Of a DNA stretch of 64,000 nt, positions 1-8,364 are shown in pieces (position 1 is the stretch's first letter; each line of letters begins with the position of its first letter). Source of the DNA: CAZTJA01 sp964613745 (GTDB taxonomy: Bacteria; Desulfobacterota; Desulfomonilia; Desulfomonilales; Desulfomonilaceae); NCBI GenBank assembly GCA_964613745.1, contig CAZTJA010000001.1:132513-196512 (forward strand), read 5' to 3'. The notes under the pieces were generated by a model. It searched no databases and was not told the origin of the DNA. It saw nothing but the letters and a program-made list of their open reading frames with translations. The position numbers were made by a program, and so were the translations under genes.

Positions 1-2
1 AC

Positions 3-143
3 GATGCCGCGGAGTTATTGAGATTTGCGGCCGAAGTCCCCGTAAAATCTGTGGTGGAGTCTTTTCCCTTACGCCAAGCGAACAAGGTGCTTCAAATGAT
101 GAAAAGTAGTTCCCTCCGGGCAGGCGCAGCCCTCGTCATTTGA
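3..143 (+). CDS. Zinc-type alcohol dehydrogenase, C-terminal fragment
   Basis: The window opens inside a plus-strand reading frame whose last 46 codons end in TGA at 141-143. The residues read like the extreme C-terminus of medium-chain zinc alcohol dehydrogenases: a helix ending in FAAE, a short strand leading to the conserved ESFPLRQANKVLQMM segment, and a final glycine/alanine stretch ending ALVI. In that family this piece closes the catalytic domain after the NAD-binding fold. The zinc ligands and Rossmann motif lie outside the window, so substrate and exact subfamily cannot be told. It converges on mazG with only 17 bases between the stops. Confidence 0.6.
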   Translation, partial: DAAELLRFAAEVPVKSVVESFPLRQANKVLQMMKSSSLRAGAALVI

Positions 144-160
144 TTTGTCTTCTCAGATCA

Positions 161-967
161 TCAGTCTTTTTCCTGCTGTTTGGCTTCGTCCCACAATTTA
201 TCCATTTCTGCCAAGCTTGAATGTTCAATGCGTTTATCTTGGTTGCGCAGCCCAGCTTCTATATACCTGAAACGTCTTTCAAATTTATCCGAGGCACTAT
301 TGAGAGCCGCTTCAGCGTCTATTTCCAGCAAGCGAGCCGCGTTCGTAATCACGAACAAGACGTCTCCAAGTTCCTCCTGAATATTTTTCTTATCATTTTT
401 GCTGACCGCCATTTTTAATTCACTCAGCTCTTCATCTATTTTAGGAAAAACTTCGCCGGGTCCGGTCCAATCAAATCCTACTCTAGAAGCTCTTCGCGCA
501 AGCTTTTGCGCTCTGCTCAGGGCCGGCAAAGATCTAGGTATTCCGTCCAACAGTGAATCTCGCTTCTTAATGTTTTCCTCAGATTCCTTTATCTCTCTCC
601 AGTTTCTTACTACGTCATCAGGAGTTTCAGCGACGGCATCGCCAAAAACATGAGGATGCCTCCGAACCATTTTTTCGCGTGCATGCTGCATCACGTTTGC
701 AAAACGAGCCACTTCGTTCTGATCCAACATGTAGCCAAGCAGTAAAACGAGGAAGAATAAGTCTCCCATTTCGTCCACAATCTCAACGGAATTGTTCGTT
801 CCTAAAGCCTCTACAAATTCATGGTATTCTTCGAGAATGTGGTGATGAAAAGATTCCGGTGTTTGCTTCTTGTCCCATGGACATCCATTTTCACCACGCA
901 GTTGTACTACAGTGTTCAGTAGATCGTGAAAAGCGGTGTGAATTTCCGACAAAAAATCCTTACTCAT
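161..967 (-). CDS. mazG: Nucleoside triphosphate pyrophosphohydrolase MazG
   Basis: This 268-residue protein has the two tandem MazG domains and the length of E. coli MazG (about 263). Near the start is the GCPWD motif (residues 28-32). It is followed by the metal-binding acidic motifs EExxE (46-50) and DExxD (65-69). The second half carries a second set (EELSEL, then EELGDVLF). The family hydrolyses (d)NTPs to NMP and pyrophosphate in the cytoplasm, cleaning damaged nucleotides and influencing ppGpp. The ATG at 967 is preceded by a GGAG-type ribosome site. It is divergent from phoH and convergent with the alcohol dehydrogenase fragment, so it is probably monocistronic. Confidence 0.95.
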   Translation of the reverse strand: MSKDFLSEIHTAFHDLLNTVVQLRGENGCPWDKKQTPESFHHHILEEYHEFVEALGTNNSVEIVDEMGDLFFLVLLLGYMLDQNEVARFANVMQHAREKMVRRHPHVFGDAVAETPDDVVRNWREIKESEENIKKRDSLLDGIPRSLPALSRAQKLARRASRVGFDWTGPGEVFPKIDEELSELKMAVSKNDKKNIQEELGDVLFVITNAARLLEIDAEAALNSASDKFERRFRYIEAGLRNQDKRIEHSSLAEMDKLWDEAKQQEKD

Positions 968-1214
968 TTGATCTCCGAGTTAAGAAATAATCGGTAGCCA
1001 TTATTGGCCAAAGCCGACAACTAGGCAACTGCCGATAACAAGCAATAAAAATCCCAACGCTAACGTACAAACTTGCTTGCGGAGTTGGAGTGAGTAAAAT
1101 AGCTTTAAGTTGATTATTTAATTGGAAATGATAACATTCGTCCAGGTTGGATGCGACATACATTGGTTGAATGACCGATCATTTTTCAGGTTAAGGCTAA
1201 GGAACAGAACGTAA

Positions 1215-2207
1215 TTGAGACCAAATCACGTTGACCTCGACGAGAAGCAATCTCGCCGTGTAAGTTTCGATAATATTGGAGCCTTTCAGAGTTTAATCGG
1301 AGAGCTGAGTAAGAATATAAAGTACATTGAGAAGAATCTCGGTGTCACTATATCAATCAAGGGGAACACGCTAGCGATAAGCGGGGTGTCGCCCCAAGAC
1401 GAGATAGCGGAAAAATTGCTCAAGCAGTTATATCCGCTTGCAAGGGACGGATATACTATACATCCAGCCGATTTAGACCAAGGAATCCGACTGCTCACCA
1501 GAAATCCTGAAGCCAAAGTGAAAGAGCTGTTACGGGAGACGGTTTTCACCTCCGCCGGTCGACGCCCGATAACACCTAAGACTGTTTGTCAGAAAGAATA
1601 TGTTCAGGCAATCCAGACGCATGACATCGTCTTTGGAATCGGCCCCGCAGGTACAGGCAAGACCTATCTAGCAATGGCTATGGCAATGTCGGCAATTTCA
1701 AAAAAAGAGATGCGTCGTATCATACTAGCCCGGCCGGCTGTAGAAGCAGGTGAAAAGCTTGGCTTTTTACCCGGTGATCTATACGAGAAAGTCAATCCTT
1801 ATCTGCGTCCTTTGTATGACGCATTGCACGACATGATAGATTTCGAGAAAGCGTCAAAAATGATCGAAAGGGGCGACATTGAAGTAGCCCCGTTAGCATT
1901 TATGCGCGGCAGAACATTAAACGATTCTTTCGTCATACTGGATGAAGCTCAGAATACTACATCGGAGCAAATGAAGATGTTCCTGACTAGGCTGGGTTAT
2001 TCTTCCAAAGCGGTGATCACCGGTGATATAACCCAAATAGATTTACCGAACGGGACAACCTCCGGCTTAGTCGAAGCAAAATCAATTCTCGACGGCATTG
2101 AAGGAATCAAATTCATTCTATTTTCTGAACAGGATGTGGTTCGACATCCACTTGTGCAAGAAATCATTAAGGCATATGAAACTCGTAAACCTATCCGGTC
2201 CAGGTAG
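1215..2207 (+). CDS. phoH: PhoH family ATPase
   Basis: The 330-residue protein contains a P-loop GPAGTGKT at about residues 142-149 and a Walker B strand ending LDEAQN, the signature of PhoH/YbeZ. An N-terminal RNA-binding-like region precedes the ATPase domain. PhoH (YbeZ) partners the YbeY endoribonuclease in rRNA processing and ribosome quality control. The neighbours fit this: pgpH starts 12 bases downstream and ybeY follows, the usual phoH-pgpH-ybeY order. The start is TTG at 1215, with an AAGGA ribosome site about ten bases upstream; no better in-frame start keeps the N-terminal domain. The 247 bases upstream must hold the promoter, but I see no convincing one. Confidence 0.95.
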   Translation: MRPNHVDLDEKQSRRVSFDNIGAFQSLIGELSKNIKYIEKNLGVTISIKGNTLAISGVSPQDEIAEKLLKQLYPLARDGYTIHPADLDQGIRLLTRNPEAKVKELLRETVFTSAGRRPITPKTVCQKEYVQAIQTHDIVFGIGPAGTGKTYLAMAMAMSAISKKEMRRIILARPAVEAGEKLGFLPGDLYEKVNPYLRPLYDALHDMIDFEKASKMIERGDIEVAPLAFMRGRTLNDSFVILDEAQNTTSEQMKMFLTRLGYSSKAVITGDITQIDLPNGTTSGLVEAKSILDGIEGIKFILFSEQDVVRHPLVQEIIKAYETRKPIRSR

Positions 2208-2219
2208 CCGGAGAAAACA

Positions 2220-4709
2220 ATGTCTGAAGCTCCAAAGATCAAATTAACCGAAAAGACAAAAAGGACCGATGCTCCTAGAGTGGGTCTGGAAAGAATCACC
2301 CGGTTTTTAGAGAAGCGACTTCCTGAGAGAATGTCGCTTCTGACCCAGCCCAAATTGATGCGGTGGTTTCTCATAATAGGTACTTCTCTGGTTGCCGCTT
2401 TTATGATGGCACCGAATTATTTCCGAGTGTATCAGCTCACCTTAGGAGAGCCGTCGTCTGAAACAATAATTTCGCCGATTACCTTCAAAGTTTTTGATGA
2501 AGCCGCCACAAACAAGAACCTGGACGAAGTCCTCAAGTCCGTTCGTCCGGTTTACGATTTCGACGACGAGATGGTACATGAAGTTCAGGCGAGGATTATT
2601 TCAGCTTTTAATTTCATGACCGATTATTTGGCAGCACAAAAAGAGTTTGCAGCGAAAACCGAAGAAACTCCAAAGGACATTTCAACACCTCCTGAAGCAC
2701 AACCCCCTTCTGGTGCCAAACAGTTTAGGCCACTGGATGACGAAGCTCTTCGTACACGATTCGAAAACTTGATCGGCGCCACTATTTCCCCCGCAGGTTT
2801 TGCACTACTCAAGAATGAAGGATTTAATTCACGAATTCAGAGAGACTTACGTTCTCTCGTGGTTCCTGTTCTTCTCAAGGGAATAGTTCAGAGCCGAGAA
2901 TTGTTAATGAGAGACGGGAAACAGGGCATCCTAATCAAGGCTTCTTCCAAAGAAAAATTGGAACTGCTGAAGGATCTAACGGGAATTTATGATCTCGGTG
3001 AAGCGGTTGATTTCGTAAACAAAGAAGACAAAGATTCTCTTAGGGATCCCGCATTATCTAGAACCGTAAGGCGTCTTGCCCGCGATCTCATAAATGTGAA
3101 CATAAATTTCAACCGCGAAAAGAGTGCTGCCCTAAGACAAGAGGCACTCACTCAAGTGAAGGGTGTTTATTTTCAGGTTGCCAAAGGCGAGCAGATTATC
3201 AAAGAAGGCGAACCGGTCAATGAGGGCCATCTCAGAAAACTCGAAGGACTAAATAAAGCCAACCCAGCCTATGCTAGGTATATGATTCTTCTGGGATTCG
3301 GATTGATCATTGCTCTGCTCCTTAGACTCGGCTTCTATTTTTCTGAAAAATACTTGGATCGTTCAAAACAGTTAACGGAAGATGTGATCTTATTCTGTTT
3401 GTTACTGTTGGGCACCATTATCATGGTGAGAATCATATCTTCCCTCACTCCGCTGATGACAACCGGCAGCGGCATTAGCGGCAAGTCTCTTGCATTTGCT
3501 CTGCCCGTAGCAACCGGTGCAATGCTCACTGCCTTAATGGCCGACCCAAGAATCGCTTTCATATTTGCTGCAGTGGCTTCGGTATCCGCCACACTGGCTT
3601 TGGAAGGCGATATTTACCTGTTTGTGTTTTACTTTATCTCCGGAATTGTCGGGCTTCACGGTATTACCAGAGCTACGGACCGCACCTCCGTTTTGAGAGC
3701 AGGCTTGGTTGTGGGACTTGCCAACATGCTCTCTATTTTGGCCATCAAAATGGCCTTGAATCAAATTACGGCTCGAGCGGATTTCTATGAAATGAGCCTC
3801 GGTTTTCTTGGAGGAGTTTTATCGGGCCTTCTTGTATCAGGCATTTCACCTTTGCTTGAACCCCTGGGTTATACTACGAATATACGCCTCCTGGAGTTGG
3901 CAAACCTCAATCATCCTCTGCTTAAACAGATGGCAATGGAAGCTCCTGGAACGTATCATCATTCCATATTAGTAGGTAATCTAGCGGAATCAGCCGCTGA
4001 ATTAATTGGTGCCAACCCTTTATTAGCTAGAGTCGGAGCTCTTTATCACGATATCGGCAAGGTCGGCAAGAAAACTAAACCACAGTATTTTATAGAAAAC
4101 CAAGGGAAAGGTTCCAACCCTCACGATAAATTGGAACCTAGTATGAGCGCCCTCATCTTGGTGGCTCACGTAAAACACGGTGTAGAGAAAGCCAAGGATC
4201 ACCGGCTTGGGCAGCAAATTATCGATATAATCCAGCAGCATCACGGTTCAAGTTTAATAAAGTTTTTTTACGTGAAAGCTCTCGAAAAAGCCGAAAAAAG
4301 TCATCAAACGGTAAGTGAAGACAAATACCGTTACCCGGGACCGAGACCGCAATCTAAGGAAGCGGCTGTCGTCATGTTAGCAGACGTTTGCGAGGCGGCA
4401 TCGAGAACCATACCAGATCCTACACCGGCGAGCATTCAAAAGAGGGTTCAAACTTTGATCATGGGTCTTTTCAGCGAAGGGCAACTGGATCAATCAAATC
4501 TGACCCTCAAAGATCTTCACGCCATTACAAAATCTTTTGTTCACAGCCTCCAAGGAATGCTGCATCACAGAGTTGCGTATCCCTCCGTAGCTCAGACTCA
4601 GGAAAAGACAAATGGAGATACTCATAGACAATCGTCAGACAAGGATAAACATAAACTCGGAAGAACTGCGGATGAGAGCTCAACGGGTATTAGAAGACTT
4701 GGATTATGA
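2220..4709 (+). CDS. pgpH: Membrane-anchored HD-domain phosphodiesterase, PgpH/7TMR-HD family
   Basis: The 829-residue protein follows the PgpH plan. It has one N-terminal membrane helix (about 40-60), a roughly 270-residue extracytoplasmic 7TM-HDED domain, and a block of about seven membrane helices (about 355-550). A cytoplasmic HD domain follows, with HH (about 580) and HDIGK (near 609). Characterised members hydrolyse cyclic di-AMP with two metal ions; here that activity is inference from family. It is the middle gene of phoH-pgpH-ybeY. Its hydrophilic last 33 codons overlap ybeY by 98 bases, which implies translational coupling. The tail beyond the HD domain is low in complexity and looks dispensable. 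Confidence 0.9.
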   Translation: MSEAPKIKLTEKTKRTDAPRVGLERITRFLEKRLPERMSLLTQPKLMRWFLIIGTSLVAAFMMAPNYFRVYQLTLGEPSSETIISPITFKVFDEAATNKNLDEVLKSVRPVYDFDDEMVHEVQARIISAFNFMTDYLAAQKEFAAKTEETPKDISTPPEAQPPSGAKQFRPLDDEALRTRFENLIGATISPAGFALLKNEGFNSRIQRDLRSLVVPVLLKGIVQSRELLMRDGKQGILIKASSKEKLELLKDLTGIYDLGEAVDFVNKEDKDSLRDPALSRTVRRLARDLINVNINFNREKSAALRQEALTQVKGVYFQVAKGEQIIKEGEPVNEGHLRKLEGLNKANPAYARYMILLGFGLIIALLLRLGFYFSEKYLDRSKQLTEDVILFCLLLLGTIIMVRIISSLTPLMTTGSGISGKSLAFALPVATGAMLTALMADPRIAFIFAAVASVSATLALEGDIYLFVFYFISGIVGLHGITRATDRTSVLRAGLVVGLANMLSILAIKMALNQITARADFYEMSLGFLGGVLSGLLVSGISPLLEPLGYTTNIRLLELANLNHPLLKQMAMEAPGTYHHSILVGNLAESAAELIGANPLLARVGALYHDIGKVGKKTKPQYFIENQGKGSNPHDKLEPSMSALILVAHVKHGVEKAKDHRLGQQIIDIIQQHHGSSLIKFFYVKALEKAEKSHQTVSEDKYRYPGPRPQSKEAAVVMLADVCEAASRTIPDPTPASIQKRVQTLIMGLFSEGQLDQSNLTLKDLHAITKSFVHSLQGMLHHRVAYPSVAQTQEKTNGDTHRQSSDKDKHKLGRTADESSTGIRRLGL

Positions 4710-5043
4710 CGATCTGTCGGAAGTCTCCATTTCCTTGGTCCAAGCGGATGAAATGGCAAAACTCAACTGGGAATATAGAAAAAAAGAAGGACCGACAAAC
4801 GTACTTTCATTTGCTCAGGAAACTAAAGAGTCTCACGTTTTAGGAGACGTAGTCATTTGTACGGACCGAGCAGAGGAAGACGCGAAAAAATTCGGCTATA
4901 CCAACATGGAAATGGTCGAATATCTTCTCATTCATGGGATTCTTCACCTTGCAGGCTTCAATCATGACAATCCGACGGAAGCGGAAGAAATGGCCTCCAG
5001 AGTTGATGAAATTTTCAACAAATTCAATCCTGAAGTTTCGTGA
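4612..5043 (+). CDS. ybeY: Endoribonuclease YbeY
   Basis: This is a 143-residue YbeY. The zinc motif reads HGILHLAGFNH, matching the HGxLHLxGYDH consensus except Asn for Asp. The conserved Arg segment YRKKEGPTNVLSF precedes it. The enzyme is a metal-dependent single-strand RNase needed for 16S rRNA 3' maturation and 70S quality control. The ATG at 4612 gives the expected N-terminal strand (MEILIDNRQ) and has a GGAAAAG ribosome site, so the 98-base overlap with pgpH in another frame appears real. A later start would delete the first strand. Its position behind phoH is the classical arrangement. Confidence 0.93.
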   Translation: MEILIDNRQTRININSEELRMRAQRVLEDLDYDDLSEVSISLVQADEMAKLNWEYRKKEGPTNVLSFAQETKESHVLGDVVICTDRAEEDAKKFGYTNMEMVEYLLIHGILHLAGFNHDNPTEAEEMASRVDEIFNKFNPEVS

Positions 5044-5193
5044 TTTGTAGGAATTGTTCGAGCGGAAGACGTGATTGAAAGAAGCCGTATAATTAATACC
5101 TGACGAGACTTTTAAGAGCATGAGTGTCGAATCGGTTAATCCAACGTAGATTTGTGGGATTTTTATTACTAAATAAAATGATCAGGTGAACAT

Positions 5194-5427
5194 ATGCCTA
5201 GAAAGAAAGAAAAAAGCGTTATGATGACGGGGGGGCAGCTACTCACCCACGGCGACATCATACGCATCATGGATGGTGGAGTTTTGACAAAATGCAAAGT
5301 ACTCTCCTGCATAGCCGGTCCGGAAGGGAGTTGTCATGCTGGATTAGAAATACTTGAGGGTGAACGCAAAGGTGAGAGAATTCAAACAACCATCAAAGCC
5401 TCATCTGAGAAATTAACAAGTGAATGA
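5194..5427 (+). CDS. Small protein of unknown function
   Basis: This 77-residue, mildly basic protein begins with a lysine-rich stretch (MPRKKEKS). It then has a compact region with two cysteines (38 and 47) and many glycines, which looks like a small beta-rich fold. I recognise no family. Its ATG at 5194 has a good AGGTGA ribosome site. It sits 150 bases after ybeY and directly before a strong hairpin terminator, so it is either the last gene of that operon or has its own promoter; a weak TTGTGG/TAAAAT pair lies just upstream of the ribosome site. I judge it real from the ribosome site and terminator. Confidence 0.6.
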   Translation: MPRKKEKSVMMTGGQLLTHGDIIRIMDGGVLTKCKVLSCIAGPEGSCHAGLEILEGERKGERIQTTIKASSEKLTSE

Positions 5428-5446
5428 AGCTCAATGATTAGAGCTG

Positions 5447-5479
5447 AAAACCGGGTTTCAGAATTTGAAACCCGGCACA
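5447..5479. terminator. Bidirectional intrinsic terminator
   Basis: A perfect 10-bp stem (5451-5460 with 5466-5475, ccgggtttca/tgaaacccgg) encloses a 5-base loop. Four A residues precede it, giving a U-run for minus-strand transcripts, and an AT-rich tract follows for plus-strand ones. It sits between the convergent small gene (stop 5427) and ferritin-like gene (stop 5486). Confidence 0.85.
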
Positions 5480-5485
5480 ATATTA

Positions 5486-5992
5486 TTACAGGATACTCGG
5501 CTTTTTTCCTTCGAGAAGCTGCCTCTTGACATGAGACAGCATGGAAATATGCTCCATCTCAGCGCGCACGAGGGCATCCACATCATTTTTCCCAGTTGCA
5601 TCAGGTAATATTTCTTTCATCCCGACAAAGAAACTCACGGAATCCTTTTCGAATTTAAGCGCCATGTCCAAAGCGTCTATTGGAGTTTTTACATCCTTGA
5701 GGCGGTCGGTTTCAGTTCCGGGAGTGAATACGTGAGTCTCCGCTGTATGTTGAAGATATGTTTCAGCCAGACCCTCCGGATCCCAAACATAACTCTGGGC
5801 GCTCTCAAGGCGACTCCTTAAGCTCTTAAAAAAAACCACATGATGGCTTTCCATTTCAGCCAATCCTTCGAACAATTTCTTGGTGGTAGGGTCCTGCGCT
5901 ATTTCGGCTGCACCCGAATAAAAAGCATGACCGTTTTCTTCTATTCGCACGGCCATTGCAAAGACATCATCCGCCGTCCCGAAAACAAACAT
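5486..5992 (-). CDS. Ferritin-like (rubrerythrin-type) diiron protein
   Basis: The 168-residue protein is a four-helix ferritin-like domain. Candidate diiron ligands sit on each helix: E18/E19, E47-xx-H50, E115 and E145 with E147/H148. There is no rubredoxin domain, so it is the short, erythrin-like form rather than a classical two-domain rubrerythrin. Such proteins reduce peroxide or handle iron in anaerobes. It lies 18 bases behind the tandem-domain gene and ahead of a terminator, so the two are co-transcribed. This links the unknown upstream protein to oxidative-stress or iron physiology by context only. Confidence 0.75.
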   Translation of the reverse strand: MFVFGTADDVFAMAVRIEENGHAFYSGAAEIAQDPTTKKLFEGLAEMESHHVVFFKSLRSRLESAQSYVWDPEGLAETYLQHTAETHVFTPGTETDRLKDVKTPIDALDMALKFEKDSVSFFVGMKEILPDATGKNDVDALVRAEMEHISMLSHVKRQLLEGKKPSIL

Positions 5993-6010
5993 AGCCCCTC
6001 CTAGAACCTG

Positions 6011-6985
6011 TCATACATTCTTATATACGTTTAAACCTATTTTTTCCTGTCTTCCTATGATCAACTGGTTTCCTTCCGTGGATGCGACAATGACGGTTTT
6101 TCCGGATTTGGAAGGTCCAAACTCTTTGTTTAGATCAATCAGAATCTCAAGGTTGTCCCCTTCCACTTTCATTTCGACGTTCTTGAATGAACTCTTGCGT
6201 CCTTTGGCAATGCGGGAACTCTCCTGTTTATAAATATTTAAACCTATTTTCTCCTGCCGACCGGGAATCGGCTTGTTTCCTTCCGTTGACGCAATTATGG
6301 TCGTCTTACCGGATTTAGAAGGACCAAACTCTTTGGACAGGTCTACGACCAACTTCAGAATTCCGTTCTCAATCTCCATATTGACATTTTTCATCCTGAT
6401 TTTCGTCGATTTGGAAGCAGTCCGTACACCTTCGGTTCCTGATGAGAAGGATTCAGTTTCTGTTGTTTTCAACTTCTTCTTAGAAATCACGGTGCCGAAA
6501 TGAGAAAACTCCTCAGACAATATCCCCGGATCGGCAAGTAACTTGATGACCTGGTCCTGAATACCTGCTAGCTTTTCGGGATTATTTTCCGAGCACAGTA
6601 AGGGATTCCATCCCATTTCGATTAATTCATTGCATGTCTTGTCCATATCTCTGCCGTGTTCAAGCATCGAAACGGCAAAATTCTTGAGAAAAGATCTGGC
6701 ACGATCGAAGCCGCCGGCCAATTCTTGGAAATTGCGAATCACTTCGATAACATCCGACATTAATTCCGAGTTGATTAGGCCGGAATCGGCATCAGTCAGG
6801 AAACGAAACCACTTCTCTGATACGTCGGAATCCTCTTCTCTGTAGTAGTTCCGAAAGTCTTCTGCGCTCACCTGATATTCAAAATTATCGCGTGTTCTGA
6901 CCTTGACCGGTGAAGACGAAGCGTCGACCACTTCCACCAAATTTCCCGGTTTAGACCCGAGAAACTGCCTATATATCACTCCCAT
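6011..6985 (-). CDS. Uncharacterised protein with two tandem copies of a small C-terminal domain
   Basis: In this 324-residue protein the first ~190 residues are helical and unrecognised. The C-terminal part contains a direct duplication: residues 197-253 and 266-322 share EFGPSKSGKT, ASTEGN and GRQEKIGLN at the same spacing. The SKSGKT segment resembles a P-loop by composition only (GPSKSGKT) and is not followed by an ATPase fold, so I do not call it a nucleotide-binding site. I recall small free-standing bacterial proteins with the same SxSGK/ASTxGN pattern, of unknown function. An AAGGA ribosome site precedes the ATG at 6985. It forms an operon with the ferritin-like gene downstream. Confidence 0.75.
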   Translation of the reverse strand: MGVIYRQFLGSKPGNLVEVVDASSSPVKVRTRDNFEYQVSAEDFRNYYREEDSDVSEKWFRFLTDADSGLINSELMSDVIEVIRNFQELAGGFDRARSFLKNFAVSMLEHGRDMDKTCNELIEMGWNPLLCSENNPEKLAGIQDQVIKLLADPGILSEEFSHFGTVISKKKLKTTETESFSSGTEGVRTASKSTKIRMKNVNMEIENGILKLVVDLSKEFGPSKSGKTTIIASTEGNKPIPGRQEKIGLNIYKQESSRIAKGRKSSFKNVEMKVEGDNLEILIDLNKEFGPSKSGKTVIVASTEGNQLIIGRQEKIGLNVYKNV

Positions 6986-7126
6986 TCGCCATCCTTACTT
7001 ACATGTGTTCCAAGAAGACGCAAATTTTGAACATAATCCGTTATTCCTGTTTACGCAATGCTAATTTGTGGCGTGTGCTTCGTCATGGGCGATCTTCGAG
7101 AGAACCAAGCCAAAACGTTATGAATT

Positions 7127-7369
7127 TTGACTGAGACTACTTGTCATCCTAACTCTTATGAAGCTAAGCAATTAACGAGTTTTATGAGGAAAAACCGAGA
7201 TAATTTAAAAAAAAGCTCTGATTTCTTGAATAATTCTGTTATGGAAATGTTGATGCTCAGGACGAGACTCGATTTGTTCGATGAAGTCCTGGATGCAAGG
7301 CTTCGAATCAAGCTCTCAGAGTTTAGCAATCAAGGTTATTGCTACCCAAAACTTATTCTTATTCCGTGA
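7127..7369 (+). CDS. Doubtful 80-residue ORF upstream of meaB
   Basis: An open frame of 80 codons starts at TTG (7127) and ends 32 bases before the meaB start. The middle (about 25-65) is a charged, amphipathic, helix-forming stretch. No good ribosome site precedes the TTG, no family is recognised, and the last residues look random. It may be a small meaB-linked protein or simply chance. Confidence 0.25.
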   Translation: MTETTCHPNSYEAKQLTSFMRKNRDNLKKSSDFLNNSVMEMLMLRTRLDLFDEVLDARLRIKLSEFSNQGYCYPKLILIP

Positions 7370-7391
7370 TCATAAGAACACGGGATCTAAC

Positions 7392-7396
7392 GAGGA
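7392..7396 (+). promoter_or_regulatory. Ribosome-binding site deciding the meaB start
   Basis: GAGGA lies five bases before TTG at 7402. The longer in-frame ATG at 7339 has no such site and would add 21 residues not expected in MeaB, so the TTG is preferred. Confidence 0.7.
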
Positions 7397-7401
7397 ATTC
7401 A

Positions 7402-8364
7402 TTGTCAATCCATAAAATTTTACACGGAGATATACGATCGGCGGCAAGGTTTATCAGGCGAATAGATGATGGTGATCCCTCCGTGTTCTCTGAGCTGGCA
7501 CAACTCTATCAACATGCGGGCAGAGCTTACATAATAGGATTCACCGGTTCCCCAGGTGTCGGAAAATCGTCCTTGGTGGACAAAGTAGTGAGCCGTTTCC
7601 GAAATCAGAACAAAAAAGTCGGAGTGCTCGCTATAGACCCTACGAGCCCTTTTACTGGGGGAGCCATTCTGGGTGATAGAATTCGTATGCAAAAGCATTT
7701 TTTAGATGATGGTGTTTTTATTCGGTCAATGGCAACCAGAGGTCAATTTGGGGGGCTTACCAGATCAACCGCCGATGCTGTAGTGGTCCTTGATGCAATG
7801 GGAATGGACGTAATCATACTGGAAACAGTAGGCGTCGGCCAGGATGAAGTTGACATTGCCAACAGTGCTCATACAACCATTTTGGTAACGGTCCCCGGAA
7901 TGGGAGACGACATTCAAGCAATAAAAGCCGGACTCATGGAGATCGGCGATATATTTGTGGTTAACAAAGCAGATCGCGAAGGCGCCGGCAAAACGGTTCG
8001 AGAGTTGCGATTCATGCTTCAGATGTCTTCTGAAAGACACACTGAAAGTGGATGGGTTCCACCAATTCTTGAGACAGTGGCAATGGAGGACCGTGGAGTA
8101 GATGATTTGATGGATCAAATCGCGCTACACCGAGAATACCTCCATATGTCCGGCAGCCAAGAAGTGAAACAGAAAGAAAAAATTAGGATAAAATCACAAA
8201 TAATTGAACTACTCAAAGACAAGTTACTTTCTACCTTTTTTGAAAAGCTGGGCGGAGATGAAAAATTAGAAATTTCGGTTGATGACATTATTCAGAAAAA
8301 AGTTGATCCGTATACGGCAGTTAACATTCTTGTGGACCAATTTGCAGGAGGGAAGTCGCATTGA
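7402..8364 (+). CDS. meaB: MeaB/ArgK-type GTPase chaperone of B12-dependent acyl-CoA mutases
   Basis: This 320-residue G3E-type GTPase has its P-loop GSPGVGKSS near residue 51, the switch segment ETVGVGQDEVDIA, and the base-specificity motif NKAD. MeaB proteins load and protect adenosylcobalamin in methylmalonyl-CoA mutase and relatives, using GTP hydrolysis as a gate. No mutase subunit is in the window, so the client is unknown; propionate or branched-chain acyl-CoA metabolism is the usual setting. The start is taken at TTG 7402 because of the GAGGA site. Its stop overlaps the TTG of the penicillin-acylase-like gene (TTGA), a sign of translational coupling. Confidence 0.93.
   Translation: MSIHKILHGDIRSAARFIRRIDDGDPSVFSELAQLYQHAGRAYIIGFTGSPGVGKSSLVDKVVSRFRNQNKKVGVLAIDPTSPFTGGAILGDRIRMQKHFLDDGVFIRSMATRGQFGGLTRSTADAVVVLDAMGMDVIILETVGVGQDEVDIANSAHTTILVTVPGMGDDIQAIKAGLMEIGDIFVVNKADREGAGKTVRELRFMLQMSSERHTESGWVPPILETVAMEDRGVDDLMDQIALHREYLHMSGSQEVKQKEKIRIKSQIIELLKDKLLSTFFEKLGGDEKLEISVDDIIQKKVDPYTAVNILVDQFAGGKSH

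Larger units (their letters stand above)
6986..7401. other. 416-bp divergent intergenic region with one doubtful small ORF
   Basis: This gap separates the minus-strand tandem-domain gene from plus-strand meaB. It must contain promoters for both, but no clear -35/-10 pair stands out. The only coding candidate is the TTG-started frame 7127-7369, listed separately. No RNA-like fold was recognised. Confidence 0.5.

Noticed and set aside
960..1163. 67-residue minus-strand ORF between mazG and phoH
   Set aside because: No ribosome site, unlikely composition, and it fills a divergent promoter region.
6300..6340. P-loop ATPase site in the tandem-domain protein (GPSKSGKT)
   Set aside because: The motif is present in both repeats but within a roughly 57-residue beta-rich unit too small for a P-loop fold, with no Walker B.
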